Positions 47,638 through 55,081 of a stretch of DNA of 64,000 bases are shown here, piece by piece. The stretch spans positions 3,003,001-3,067,000 of the forward strand of contig NZ_AP023366.1 of the NCBI RefSeq assembly GCF_015097055.1, given 5' to 3'. Made by a program: the position numbers and the translations under genes. The first letter of the stretch is position 1. Each line of letters begins with the position of its first letter. Source of the stretch: Effusibacillus dendaii (GTDB lineage: Bacteria; Bacillota; Bacilli; Tumebacillales; Effusibacillaceae). Below the pieces are notes generated by a model. That model saw nothing but the letters and a program-made list of their open reading frames with translations, searched no databases and was not told the origin of the DNA.

Positions 47638-47763
47638 ATGAAGCGAGGAAACGCGCTGGCGAGCAACGCGATTCGCATTAAGCAAAAAGCTACCGCTCGG
47701 GCACGGGGGGGCAATGCCGTTGCAGTAAACGCTGCCAACGTCCGCAAGGGCAAACGCCGCTAA
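47638..47763 (+). CDS. Possible 41-residue basic peptide (Ala/Asn/Arg/Lys-rich)
   Basis: The frame reads MKRGNALASNAIRIKQKATA and ends VRKGKRR. The peptide is strongly basic and low in complexity, like a nucleic-acid-binding or small spore protein. The ribosome-binding site is weak and no homologue is recognised. It may be chance coding next to decayed genes. Confidence 0.25.
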   Translation: MKRGNALASNAIRIKQKATARARGGNAVAVNAANVRKGKRR

Positions 47764-47948
47764 CTGTGTTCAGCAATTTTAACTGGCAAAACATGGTCGA
47801 GAAGCTCTCGGTCGTGTTTTGCGTGCATCATCCTCCTTCACCACCCGGTACGCTGAATTGACAACCGTACAAACTGTGATAAACTTACTTTTGGTGAGTG
47901 CAATGAAGATGCAATGTAAACATATAAATATAAATAACGTGTTCAAAA

Positions 47949-47981
47949 ATGGCCTTCTGCCCTAACTGGGTGGAAGGCCAT
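47949..47981 (+). terminator. Strong hairpin upstream of the CDF exporter
   Basis: ATGGCCTTC (47949-47957) pairs with GAAGGCCAT (47973-47981), with an inner CCC/GGG pair. The T-rich tail is weak. It lies 40 bases before the transporter start, so it could be a terminator or a leader structure. Confidence 0.45.
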
Positions 47982-48020
47982 TATGTTTCCCTAGTGAAAT
48001 AAAAATGGAGAGGGGCAACA

Positions 48021-48932
48021 TTGGTGCGTATGGGAAAAGAAGCGTCCATGTTTGCAGCATGGGTTAGTTTAATCAGCAACGTTCTTTTGACCATAATTAA
48101 AATTGTGGTCGGAGTCTTATTTAATAGTCAGGTGTTAGTGGCCGATGGAGTGCATAATGCCGGTGACGTGATCGCTTCTTTTGCTTCTTTGAGTTCCATG
48201 CGGATTTCGAACCAACCTGCAGATGAGGACCATCCGTATGGCCATGGGAAAGCGGAGGTGGTGGCTTCCGGTATCGTGGCGATGATTTTGGCATTAGCCG
48301 CTATTATGATTGGTTTTAAATCGGTTGAAGTCTTATTGAAACCGGCTGCTGAAGCTCATATTATTGCCCTGATAGCTGCCTTCGTTTCGTTGGTTTGGAA
48401 ACAAGCACTCTATATCTATACCATTCGTTTGGGTAAAGAACATAATAGTAAAGGATTACTTGCTGCGGCCTATGATCATTTGGCTGACGTTTATGCCTCA
48501 CTGGCTGCTGTTATCGGTATAGGTCTGGCATTACTAGGCCAAAAGTACAACATTCCTTTCACAGCATACGGTGATCCTGTTTCGGGGATCGTAGTTGCAT
48601 TATTGGTTATGAAATTAGCCTACGGAATGGGCAGGGAATCTGTTGAAGTGTTAATGGAGAAGAATGTAGACTCTGAAAAATTAAAGCAATATGAAGAGCT
48701 TGTAAAATCAGTGCCGCAAGTAAAACGTATTGATCGGTTACGTGCCCGGGAACATGGTCACTATATCATGGTCGATGTACGGGTAGGGATCCCCGGCAAT
48801 TTTACTGTACAGGAAGGGCATGACATCAGTCGCCAAATTAAAAAATCGATTATGGGTGCTCATAAGGACGTTTATGAGGTTCTTGTTCATTTAAATCCAT
48901 GGTATGAAACCGAGAACCATGATAACCAATAG
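48021..48932 (+). CDS. Cation diffusion facilitator (Zn/Fe/Mn/Co exporter)
   Basis: A 303-residue CDF-family exporter that moves divalent metals out in exchange for protons. There are six membrane helices. Metal-site residues lie in LVADGVHNAGDVIASF (helix 2) and AAAYDHLADVYASL (helix 5), with the loop motif HPYGHGKAEVV. The C-terminal cytoplasmic domain (about 210-300) ends in VHLNPW. TTG 48021 follows GGAGAGGGG; GTG 48024 and ATG 48030 are alternatives. The metal cannot be assigned from sequence. Confidence 0.92.
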   Translation: MVRMGKEASMFAAWVSLISNVLLTIIKIVVGVLFNSQVLVADGVHNAGDVIASFASLSSMRISNQPADEDHPYGHGKAEVVASGIVAMILALAAIMIGFKSVEVLLKPAAEAHIIALIAAFVSLVWKQALYIYTIRLGKEHNSKGLLAAAYDHLADVYASLAAVIGIGLALLGQKYNIPFTAYGDPVSGIVVALLVMKLAYGMGRESVEVLMEKNVDSEKLKQYEELVKSVPQVKRIDRLRAREHGHYIMVDVRVGIPGNFTVQEGHDISRQIKKSIMGAHKDVYEVLVHLNPWYETENHDNQ

Positions 48933-49041
48933 AAAAAGTGTAGAACGTGGAAACGGCATTTATTCTGGTGAGTAAACCTGTTCCTCACTTTTCAATAAAA
49001 AACGACTGAGCCTACCCCAACCAATCTAATTACAAAAAATC

Positions 49042-49070
49042 GGACCGGCGTCTCCGGTCCTTCTATTTTT
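49042..49070 (+). terminator. Intrinsic terminator after the CDF gene
   Basis: GGACCGG (49042-49048) pairs with CCGGTCC (49054-49060), followed by TTCTATTTTT. Apart from a possible relic at 49080-49166, the gap 48933-49270 holds nothing else I can support. Confidence 0.8.
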
Positions 49071-49079
49071 ACCAGCGGA

Positions 49080-49166
49080 TTAATAGGTTGTTGCAGGAAC
49101 CAGCAGGATGAACAAGACGAAAATAATCAAGAATACGACCGCCCAACGGGTGTGTCTTCCAGCTTT
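49080..49166 (-). pseudogene. Possible relic of a YjcZ-like small hydrophobic protein
   Basis: The minus strand reads RWAVVFLIIFVLFILLVPA and then TTY and a stop. This hydrophobic pattern is like the C-terminal helix of YjcZ-type sporulation peptides (ALIVVLFILLIIVG). No start codon is in frame before a stop upstream, so it is not a complete gene as it stands. Confidence 0.3.
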
Positions 49167-49270
49167 TAGACACCTTGATTAATAATCGTCTTTTTTTTGA
49201 ATGCAACTGTCGTACAAGTGAATTTATTTAGAAGTGAGGTTTAGAGATAGCGGTGGCTGAAACCAATTTT

Positions 49271-49606
49271 TTAAATGGTTCCCGGCGCGGGTTGATCGAC
49301 TCCGCTGACATGATGCTGATGTCCGTCATCCACAGATGTGTAAAAATCATAATAATGAACATGCATTCCGTTTCCAACCGGAATCGCCGGACTGGAGTAT
49401 GCTTTGTATGAATGGGTATGGCCATCTTCAAATACGACATAACCCTCGGTATAGTGGATATGACCTCCATCCGGCGTTAGGATAGGTGGGTGAGTAACAT
49501 CCAGACATTGGTGGACATGTCCATTTGCGATTGCGGTATAATCCACTGAACCGTGAGTATGATGCGGAACAAAACCTTGGATAAAAGACTCTTTATTGAC
49601 TGCCAT
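49271..49606 (-). CDS. YmaF-family protein
   Basis: A 111-residue His-rich soluble protein matching YmaF of Bacilli. Repeated histidine pairs and triads (PHHTHGSVD, NGHVHQC, GGHIHYTEG, DGHTHSY, NGMHVHYY, DGHQHHVSG) spread through the length suggest metal binding. I chose the ATG at 49606 because AAAGGAG lies ten bases upstream; the frame extends seven codons further. It stands divergently from the feo locus. The function is unknown in the family. Confidence 0.88.
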   Translation of the reverse strand: MAVNKESFIQGFVPHHTHGSVDYTAIANGHVHQCLDVTHPPILTPDGGHIHYTEGYVVFEDGHTHSYKAYSSPAIPVGNGMHVHYYDFYTSVDDGHQHHVSGVDQPAPGTI

Positions 49607-49789
49607 CGTCCCCGGCTCCTTTGTCACAAGTCAATTTAATTTATGCGGCAGCCTACTTGTTTGACACGGGATATTTTGTAACACATCCATGGTCGTCGGT
49701 CTTTGTTTAGAGGAATGTCTGTGTCTGCTTTCTCTTTTTTTGTTTGGACTCTATACAGGCTTGCGAAAAACAGTTATAGTAAAGGACAA

Positions 49790-49804
49790 TGAAAATCATT
49801 ATCA
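49790..49804 (+). promoter_or_regulatory. Fur box upstream of feoA
   Basis: TGAAAATCATTATCA matches the 7-1-7 Fur consensus TGATAATNATTATCA at all but one position. It lies about 15-50 bases before feoA, where bound Fur would block transcription when iron is plentiful. Confidence 0.85.
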
Positions 49805-49819
49805 ATGAAGGTGTTGAAG

Positions 49820-50046
49820 ATGTTCCTCAGTGACTGCCAATCGGAGAAAAAATGAAAGTAAGCACCACGTTGACAAACGATGCGTTCGGCAGACGGCTGA
49901 TGGATTTGGGCTTGATTCCCGGAACGGAAGTGTCGGTGGTAAGAAAAGCGCCATTTGGGGATCCGATTGTAGTGCGATTTCGCGGATACCAGATTGGCTT
50001 GCGTGTGTCCGATGCAAAACGGATTTCCGTGGAAACGGTTTCGTAG
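49820..50046 (+). pseudogene. feoA: Ferrous iron transport protein FeoA, probable N-terminal frameshift
   Basis: FeoA is a small SH3-like partner of FeoB. The clear part (49852-50046, 64 residues) has FGRRLMDLGLIPGTEVSVV and APFGDPIVVRFRGYQIGLR. A normal FeoA start, MFLSDCQ, is found at 49820 in another frame; one extra base near 49840 would join it to IGEKMKVS. So the gene probably carries a one-base deletion, or translation starts at ATG 49852 and makes a protein about 10 residues short. A sequencing error is possible. Confidence 0.7.
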
Positions 50047-50055
50047 GGATGCGCC

Positions 50056-51904
50056 ATGTCTGTAACTATCGCATTGGCCGGGAATTTATAGCCTCTATGC
50101 GCAATCGATTGAGGAAAAGCTTGCGGTTTCGTATATATTAAATGAATCTCCCGATTTGCTGCTAAATATCGTCGATGCATCCAATCTGGAGCGCAATTTG
50201 TATTTTACAGTGCAGCTGCTGGAAATGGGGTTGCCAACCGTCGTTGCCTTGAATATGGTTGATGTGGCGGCATCGCAAGGCAGGAAAGTGAAACATGAAA
50301 CACTGGAAAATCGGCTCGGTGTTCCGGTTGTGTCGATGGTTGCCCGTAAGGGAATCGGACAGGATGATTTGATCAGACGGCTCAAACAGTACCCGTCCAC
50401 CAGTTCTTTCCGGATTGAATATCCGGCCGAGGTGGAGTCAGCGGTAGAGCGTTTGGTTGCCATCCTGGAACGTGCGGGTACGGTATTTACTCCCAGTTTC
50501 CGCTGGATTTCCCTGATGTGGATTGAACGGAATGAAACGGTTGAACAGGCCGTCTATAGCCGGGTCGATCCATCCGTTTATGAACAGATGCAGCAGGTTC
50601 GGGACCAATTGACGGAAAAAGCCGGCCATCTGATCCGCCATACCCGTTACAGTTGGATTGAATCGTTGACACAGGAGATTGTCATTCAGGAAAAAATGGT
50701 CAATCAGACATGGAGTGACCGGGTAGATCGTACTTTAATGCACCGCTATTTAGGTATCCCGATTTTTCTGTTCATGATGTTTCTGGTGTTTCAGTTGACG
50801 TTCAGTTGGGTGGGAACCTATCTGTCCGACCAGTTGGACAATGTATTCAGCGGTCCTGTTGCGGACGGGTTGCAATCACTGCTTGCATCGCTCAACAGCC
50901 CCGACTGGTTTTCCAGATTGATGGTCGACGGCATACTGACGGGTGTAGGCGGTGTATTGGTACTTGTGCCGCAGATTGCCATACTGTTTTTGGCTTTATC
51001 TTTTTTGGAAGACTCGGGGTATATGTCACGGGCTGCCATATTGTTGGACCGTTTGATGAGGGCTATAGGTCTAAACAGAAAATCGTTTATTCCGCTGATA
51101 TTGGGATTTGGCTGTAATGTGCCAGCCATTATGGCTACCCGTGTGCTTGAAGATGAAAGAGGGCGAATCGTGACGGCCTTAATGGCGCCATTTATGTCCT
51201 GTTCCGCCCGATTGTCCGTGTATTCGCTGTTCGTGGCGGCGTTTTTCGCCAAATGGCAGGGAGCTGTCGTGTTTCTGTTATATGTGACCGGAATTCTGGT
51301 GGCGATTGGGACCGCTTTTATTTTGAAAAAATGGTTGAGCGACAAAGAAAGTCCGTTTCTGATGGCACTGCCCCCGTACCGCGCTCCCATGCTGAAAAGT
51401 CTCTTCTTGCATACATGGGATAAGGCAAAAGGATTTTTGCGCAAGGCCGGAACTATCATTTTCTCCATGTCGGTGATTGTCTGGTTCCTTGGAAACTATT
51501 CCTGGCACGGAGCCGTTTCCATGGAGAATAGTTTTTTGGCGGCGGTCGGTGGTTTTATTGCGCCGCTGTTTGTCCCTATGGGATTTGCGACCTGGCAGGC
51601 GGGGTTTGCTTTACTGACCGGATTTCTGGCAAAAGAAGCGGTTGTTTCCACGATGAGCATCACGTACGGGACGGGGCAAGCGGTTGATATGCTCGGTTCT
51701 GTTCTGAAGACTGCGTTCACGCCGCAAGCCGCCCTTGCGTTTCTGTTTTTCGTGCTGCTGTACACGCCTTGTTTGTCTACGGTCGTAATGATGAAGCAGG
51801 AAACCGGTTCATGGCGGTGGACGGCCCTTTCAATCATTTACAGTTTTGCGGTTGCGTGGGTAGTTGCTTTGATGGTGTACGGAATTGCATCACGGGTCTA
51901 CTAA
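50056..51904 (+). pseudogene. feoB: Ferrous iron transporter FeoB with deleted P-loop region
   Basis: FeoB imports Fe(II), and its N-terminal G domain is required for transport. The gene starts MSVTIALAGN at 50056 with a typical FeoB beginning. It then jumps out of frame at CCGGGAAT (50078-50085) to what should be GIYSLYAQSIEEK. Compared with FeoB, about 45-50 codons are missing: the P-loop (NPNxGKT), switch I and the DLPG motif. The rest is intact in one frame: VDASNLERNLYFTVQLLEMG and NMVD of the G domain, then the transporter part with GFGCNVPAIMATR and FMSCSARLSVY. A truncated product from TTG 50156 would have no nucleotide-binding loop. Confidence 0.85.
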
Positions 51905-51928
51905 ATGCCGCACAAAGGTGGGAAAAAC

Positions 51929-52123
51929 ATGATTTACGCGGTCATGGCGGTTGTGTTGGGGGTTGCGGGATGGCAAATCGTGAATCTGGTAAGACGGGCG
52001 AAGCGGGGAATGTGCGCCAGCGGCTGTTCCGGCTGCGGATCAAATGGCCATTGCCCGATCCAGAACACTCACAACAATAGCATCGACGTTGATATTACGG
52101 ATGTGAAAGAGATTCGTTTGTAG
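51929..52123 (+). CDS. FeoB-associated Cys-rich membrane protein
   Basis: A 64-residue protein with one N-terminal membrane helix (AVMAVVLGVAGWQIVNLV) followed by a cysteine cluster (CASGCSGCGSNGHC). Such proteins are regularly encoded after feoB in Bacillota. ATG 51929 is preceded by AAAGGTGGG; ATG 51905 is in frame but poorly placed. It is intact although feoA and feoB are damaged. A terminator follows. Confidence 0.85.
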   Translation: MIYAVMAVVLGVAGWQIVNLVRRAKRGMCASGCSGCGSNGHCPIQNTHNNSIDVDITDVKEIRL

Positions 52124-52149
52124 CATTCACTAAACAGATAAGAAATAGA

Positions 52150-52182
52150 GGGAAGTCCAAAAACGGGCTTCCCTTCTTTTTG
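52150..52182 (+). terminator. Intrinsic terminator of the feo locus
   Basis: GGGAAGTCC pairs with GGGCTTCCC (one mismatch tolerated) and is followed by TTCTTTTTG. Confidence 0.85.
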
Positions 52183-52291
52183 TCGATAGAAGGAATCAGG
52201 GCAGCGAACCATAACAATTCGGAGGGATCGCCCGGCACAACAATGAAAATGGGGATCAAGTAGAATAATAGGGTGACACTCCGTTAGCGTT

Positions 52292-52329
52292 GTAACAAAC
52301 CGTTACATTCGGGTAACAAATGTGTAACA
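52292..52329. promoter_or_regulatory. Second cluster of GTAACA/GTTACA repeats at 10-11 bp spacing
   Basis: GTAACA (52292), GTTACA (52302), GTAACA (52313) and GTAACA (52324) recur every 10-11 bp. The pattern is like the cluster before sda. No gene start is close, and the region also contains transposon-like remnants, so the role is unclear. Confidence 0.35.
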
Positions 52330-52339
52330 ATTGAACACT

Positions 52340-52512
52340 TCCCTCCCTACGCCTAACGGCTGAGTGGAAGGAGATTCTTGGATAGTCGCTTCCAACGAAG
52401 TGAAAATTACCAAGCGATCCCTGTAGTTCCCACAGTTTAGGCAACTGCGTGGTTGCCAAACGAATCCCTTCCTGATTGATATTGATGCTTGCATTCTTTA
52501 TCCTATGCCTTC
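52340..52512 (-). pseudogene. Possible relic of an IS605-type TnpB C terminus
   Basis: The minus strand reads HRIKNASININQEGIRLATT and continues without known similarity. The NASINI-x-x-EGIRL pattern is like the end of the TnpB zinc-finger/RuvC region (HDRDxNASIN). There is no upstream coding sequence. It fills part of the 470-base gap 52183-52656. Confidence 0.35.
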
Positions 52513-52517
52513 TAATT

Positions 52518-52564
52518 GTTACTTTAATTCAGTTGCTTGACAAAAGTAACTATCGTGTCATAAT
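52518..52564 (+). promoter_or_regulatory. Promoter and inverted-repeat operator before the ring-opening dioxygenase
   Basis: TTGACA (52537-52542) and CATAAT (52559-52564) form a sigma-A promoter with a 16-bp spacer. GTTACTTT (52518-52525) and AAAGTAAC (52543-52550) are a perfect inverted repeat flanking the -35 box. Two more AGTAA motifs follow at about 52579 and 52593. This looks like a repressor site; the AGTAA repeats resemble sites of HxlR/DUF24-type regulators such as YodB. Confidence 0.55.
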
Positions 52565-52656
52565 AGGCACATAAGGTTAGTAACGTACAAATAGTAATTC
52601 CATTTGTTCAGATATTGAAAGGATGCAAACTTTAGGCAAGAGGAGGCAAAAATAAA

Positions 52657-53433
52657 ATGGCGCCTGCGTTTTTCATTGCACATGGATCGCCGATGCTGGC
52701 GATTGAAAATAACGAATACACCCGTGATCTGAATCAGTTGGGGAAAAGCTTGGGCACGCCTGACGCAATTGTCGTCTTCTCCGCTCATTGGGTAAGCCGC
52801 ACGCTTTCCTTAACGAGTACGAACGAACCGCAGAGAACGATATATGATTTTGGCGGGTTTCCGAAGGATTTGTATGAAGTGATTTACCCCGCGAAAGGAT
52901 CAGTCAAAGTGGCGGAAGAAGTTGCGGAGCTTTTGGAAAGCAACGGTATCGAGGTAAGACGCGATTTGGGCCGGGGACTTGATCATGGCGTTTGGGTGAT
53001 ACTTCGTCACATGTTTCCCGAAGCTGACATTCCCGTAATTCCCGTCAGCGTGAATCCGCTGCTTCCGCCAGAAGAGCAGTATCGAATTGGGCGAGCTCTG
53101 ACCGAACTGAAAAACAGAAACATTGTGGTGATCGGGAGCGGTGGAACCGTTCATAACTTTCATGAAATTGACTTTTCAAGGGAAAATGCATCAGCCGAAT
53201 GGGCGAAGGAATTTGACAGTTGGCTGATTGACCGTATCCGCGAATGGGACACAGCCTCTCTCTTTGACTATAAACAACTGGCGCCTTATGCGGCAGCGGC
53301 CACACCGGATTATGAGCACTTTTTGCCGGTGTTCATTGCGATGGGATGCGGCGACGACAACCGAAAAGCAAAACAGCTGCACCAGAGCTATCGATATGGA
53401 TCGTTAAGCCACATCATCCTTGAATTTGCTTGA
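52657..53433 (+). CDS. DODA-type extradiol aromatic-ring-opening dioxygenase (LigB family)
   Basis: A 258-residue metal-dependent dioxygenase similar to YgiD and plant DOPA 4,5-dioxygenase, which open catechol rings. Metal ligands are probably the histidines in IAHGSPM (about 9), FSAHW (about 45) and GLDHGVW (about 111). GSGGTVHNFHE near residue 166 is family-typical. AAGAGGAGG precedes the ATG. Single gene behind a promoter with an operator-like inverted repeat, so it may be induced by quinones or catechols. That induction is inference. Confidence 0.9.
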   Translation: MAPAFFIAHGSPMLAIENNEYTRDLNQLGKSLGTPDAIVVFSAHWVSRTLSLTSTNEPQRTIYDFGGFPKDLYEVIYPAKGSVKVAEEVAELLESNGIEVRRDLGRGLDHGVWVILRHMFPEADIPVIPVSVNPLLPPEEQYRIGRALTELKNRNIVVIGSGGTVHNFHEIDFSRENASAEWAKEFDSWLIDRIREWDTASLFDYKQLAPYAAAATPDYEHFLPVFIAMGCGDDNRKAKQLHQSYRYGSLSHIILEFA

Positions 53434-53545
53434 AAGGGGAAACAAACCGTTTTGCGACGGCGGGCATAAAGACAATTTTGAAGACTGTGCCCGCGCAAAG
53501 AAAGTCCTGTAGCTCAAAAAAATCGACAAAAAGTACTTACGAGAC

Positions 53546-53577
53546 AACGTTCAAGGGTCTCTTCCCTTGAACGTTTT
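53546..53577 (+). terminator. Terminator hairpin overlapping the ligase stop codon
   Basis: AACGTTCAAGGG (53546-53557) pairs perfectly with CCCTTGAACGTT (53564-53575), followed by T. It ends the dioxygenase transcript. The same bases encode the last codons and stop of the convergent ligase gene. Confidence 0.85.
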
Positions 53578-54525
53578 TAGTTCCTCAACCGGGAATGTAC
53601 ATTTACCCGCCGCAACATCCACAAAAGATTGGATGCTGGGCTGTCTCAGTAAGTGACCGTCAATCCACTCGGCAAAATGAATTTTGACAGTGAGTTCCGG
53701 TTTCAGCCAGAGAGTGTCTTTTAAGCGTGGGGGTTTGTTTTCGAAAGGCATCGCCGGTTGAATGAGCGGCCTTATGCCCTCCGTTACATCGGCCCAGTCT
53801 TTTTGTGTCAGTTTGCCGGTTCCCGCGTGGCCAATATACCAGAAGCGGCCTTTCGAATCGAATAAACCCAGGAGCAGTGAATTCACAATACGATCTCTGA
53901 GAGTGACCCCGCCCACTACCGCTATTAAATCCCGGTAAAATTTAATTTTTCGCCATCGCGAATCTTTCCCGTTGATTTCATATGTACTGGTCAGATCTTT
54001 GAGAACAACCCCTTCCATTTCCTGTTGTTTGACAACTTGGTACAAAGCCTGTGCGTTGTCAAAATTCTCGACCAGTTGAACGCTGGACTTTGGGGTGATA
54101 ATACGGTCAAGGATTTGCTGCCGTTTCGATAATGGGTAAGAGGTTATCCACTCACCGTTCAGATAGAGAACGTCAAAAATCATGTACGTGACGGGTACTG
54201 CCTGTTGGATGGAGTCAACGTTTTGGAGATTGGTTATGCCGTCTCTTCTCATAACCTCATAAAAAGAAGGTTTTCCATCCCGGAGGGCGATTATTTCTCC
54301 GTCCAATATGACAGACTTCGCCGAACAATACTCCCTGATCTCAGACAGTTCGGGATAGTGAAAGGTTCGTTCGTTTAATTTTCGATTAAACAGTCTGTGT
54401 TCGCGGCCATCGTAGTAGCTCAATATCCGAACCCCATCCCATTTCACTTGGGCCGCCCATTGAGGGCCCTCAGGAAATTGATCTGTACGTATGGGTTCGA
54501 ACGGAACAATCGGTTGAAGTGGCAT
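53551..54525 (-). CDS. ligD: Stand-alone ATP-dependent DNA ligase, LigD ligase-domain type
   Basis: This ligase seals breaks, probably together with Ku. The 324 residues contain the adenylation motif KWDGVRI (catalytic Lys about residue 28), FNRKLNE (motif Ia), LDGEIIAL (motif III), EGVVLKD (motif IV) and WRKIKF (motif V), then an OB-fold domain (FWYIGHAGTGKL, LWLKPELTVKIHFAEW). The polymerase and phosphoesterase domains of full LigD are absent. The last six codons and the stop lie in a terminator hairpin. ku is 41 kb away. Confidence 0.93.
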   Translation of the reverse strand: MPLQPIVPFEPIRTDQFPEGPQWAAQVKWDGVRILSYYDGREHRLFNRKLNERTFHYPELSEIREYCSAKSVILDGEIIALRDGKPSFYEVMRRDGITNLQNVDSIQQAVPVTYMIFDVLYLNGEWITSYPLSKRQQILDRIITPKSSVQLVENFDNAQALYQVVKQQEMEGVVLKDLTSTYEINGKDSRWRKIKFYRDLIAVVGGVTLRDRIVNSLLLGLFDSKGRFWYIGHAGTGKLTQKDWADVTEGIRPLIQPAMPFENKPPRLKDTLWLKPELTVKIHFAEWIDGHLLRQPSIQSFVDVAAGKCTFPVEELKTFKGRDP

Positions 54526-54579
54526 GATGGACAGTCCCTTTTTACTATATATTGATGCAAAAAGAGCAAAAATAAAAAG

Positions 54580-54602
54580 GGATTCCCAAAAATTCGGAAT
54601 CC
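54580..54602 (-). terminator. Intrinsic terminator for the 54619-54897 gene
   Basis: GGATTCC (54580-54586) and GGAATCC (54596-54602) form a stem; on the minus strand it is followed by CTTTTTATTTTT. Confidence 0.75.
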
Positions 54603-54618
54603 TGGTGGAGCGTTCTGT

Positions 54619-54897
54619 TTATTTCAACTGTTCGTTTACTTTGCGAATCACATCAATGACTTGATCCTTGCTGTGAACCGTTTCGATTGCTTGCTTCAAA
54701 TCTTCCGCCGTTTTCTTTTTCCGCACCCACGGTGACGGTGCCGCATTCATGCCCATCAGACTCAAAATTTGTACGAGACGGGCATGAATCGCCATTTTGG
54801 CAATCTTGATATCCATCTTCTGATTTTGAATGTCTTGCAGCAGCTTGGCCGACAGTTCTACAGTGCCCTCAATCGCATGTTCCACATGGCTGCTCAT
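54619..54897 (-). CDS. Hypothetical protein, 92 residues
   Basis: A soluble, helical, Lys-rich protein with no named family recognised. It contains AIEGTVELSAKLLQDIQNQK and ends DVIRKVNEQLK, consistent with two or three helices. GGAGGTACAT precedes the ATG. It lies upstream of the ligase gene on the same strand, but a terminator between them suggests separate transcription. Confidence 0.65.
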   Translation of the reverse strand: MSSHVEHAIEGTVELSAKLLQDIQNQKMDIKIAKMAIHARLVQILSLMGMNAAPSPWVRKKKTAEDLKQAIETVHSKDQVIDVIRKVNEQLK

Positions 54898-55081
54898 TTA
54901 TGTACCTCCGTTTCACGATTCTGCTTTTTTAACCATACCATCCTCTTGCCGGAATCTCAACTGGTTTGTCTTTGTTGCGTTTTTGTGACACAAATGAAAA
55001 AACTTTTAAAATATTCTTCAAAAAAGTAACCGTTCGGGTTAATCTGATAATAAGCCAATTTTTCCAAAAGGAGAGATTTTA

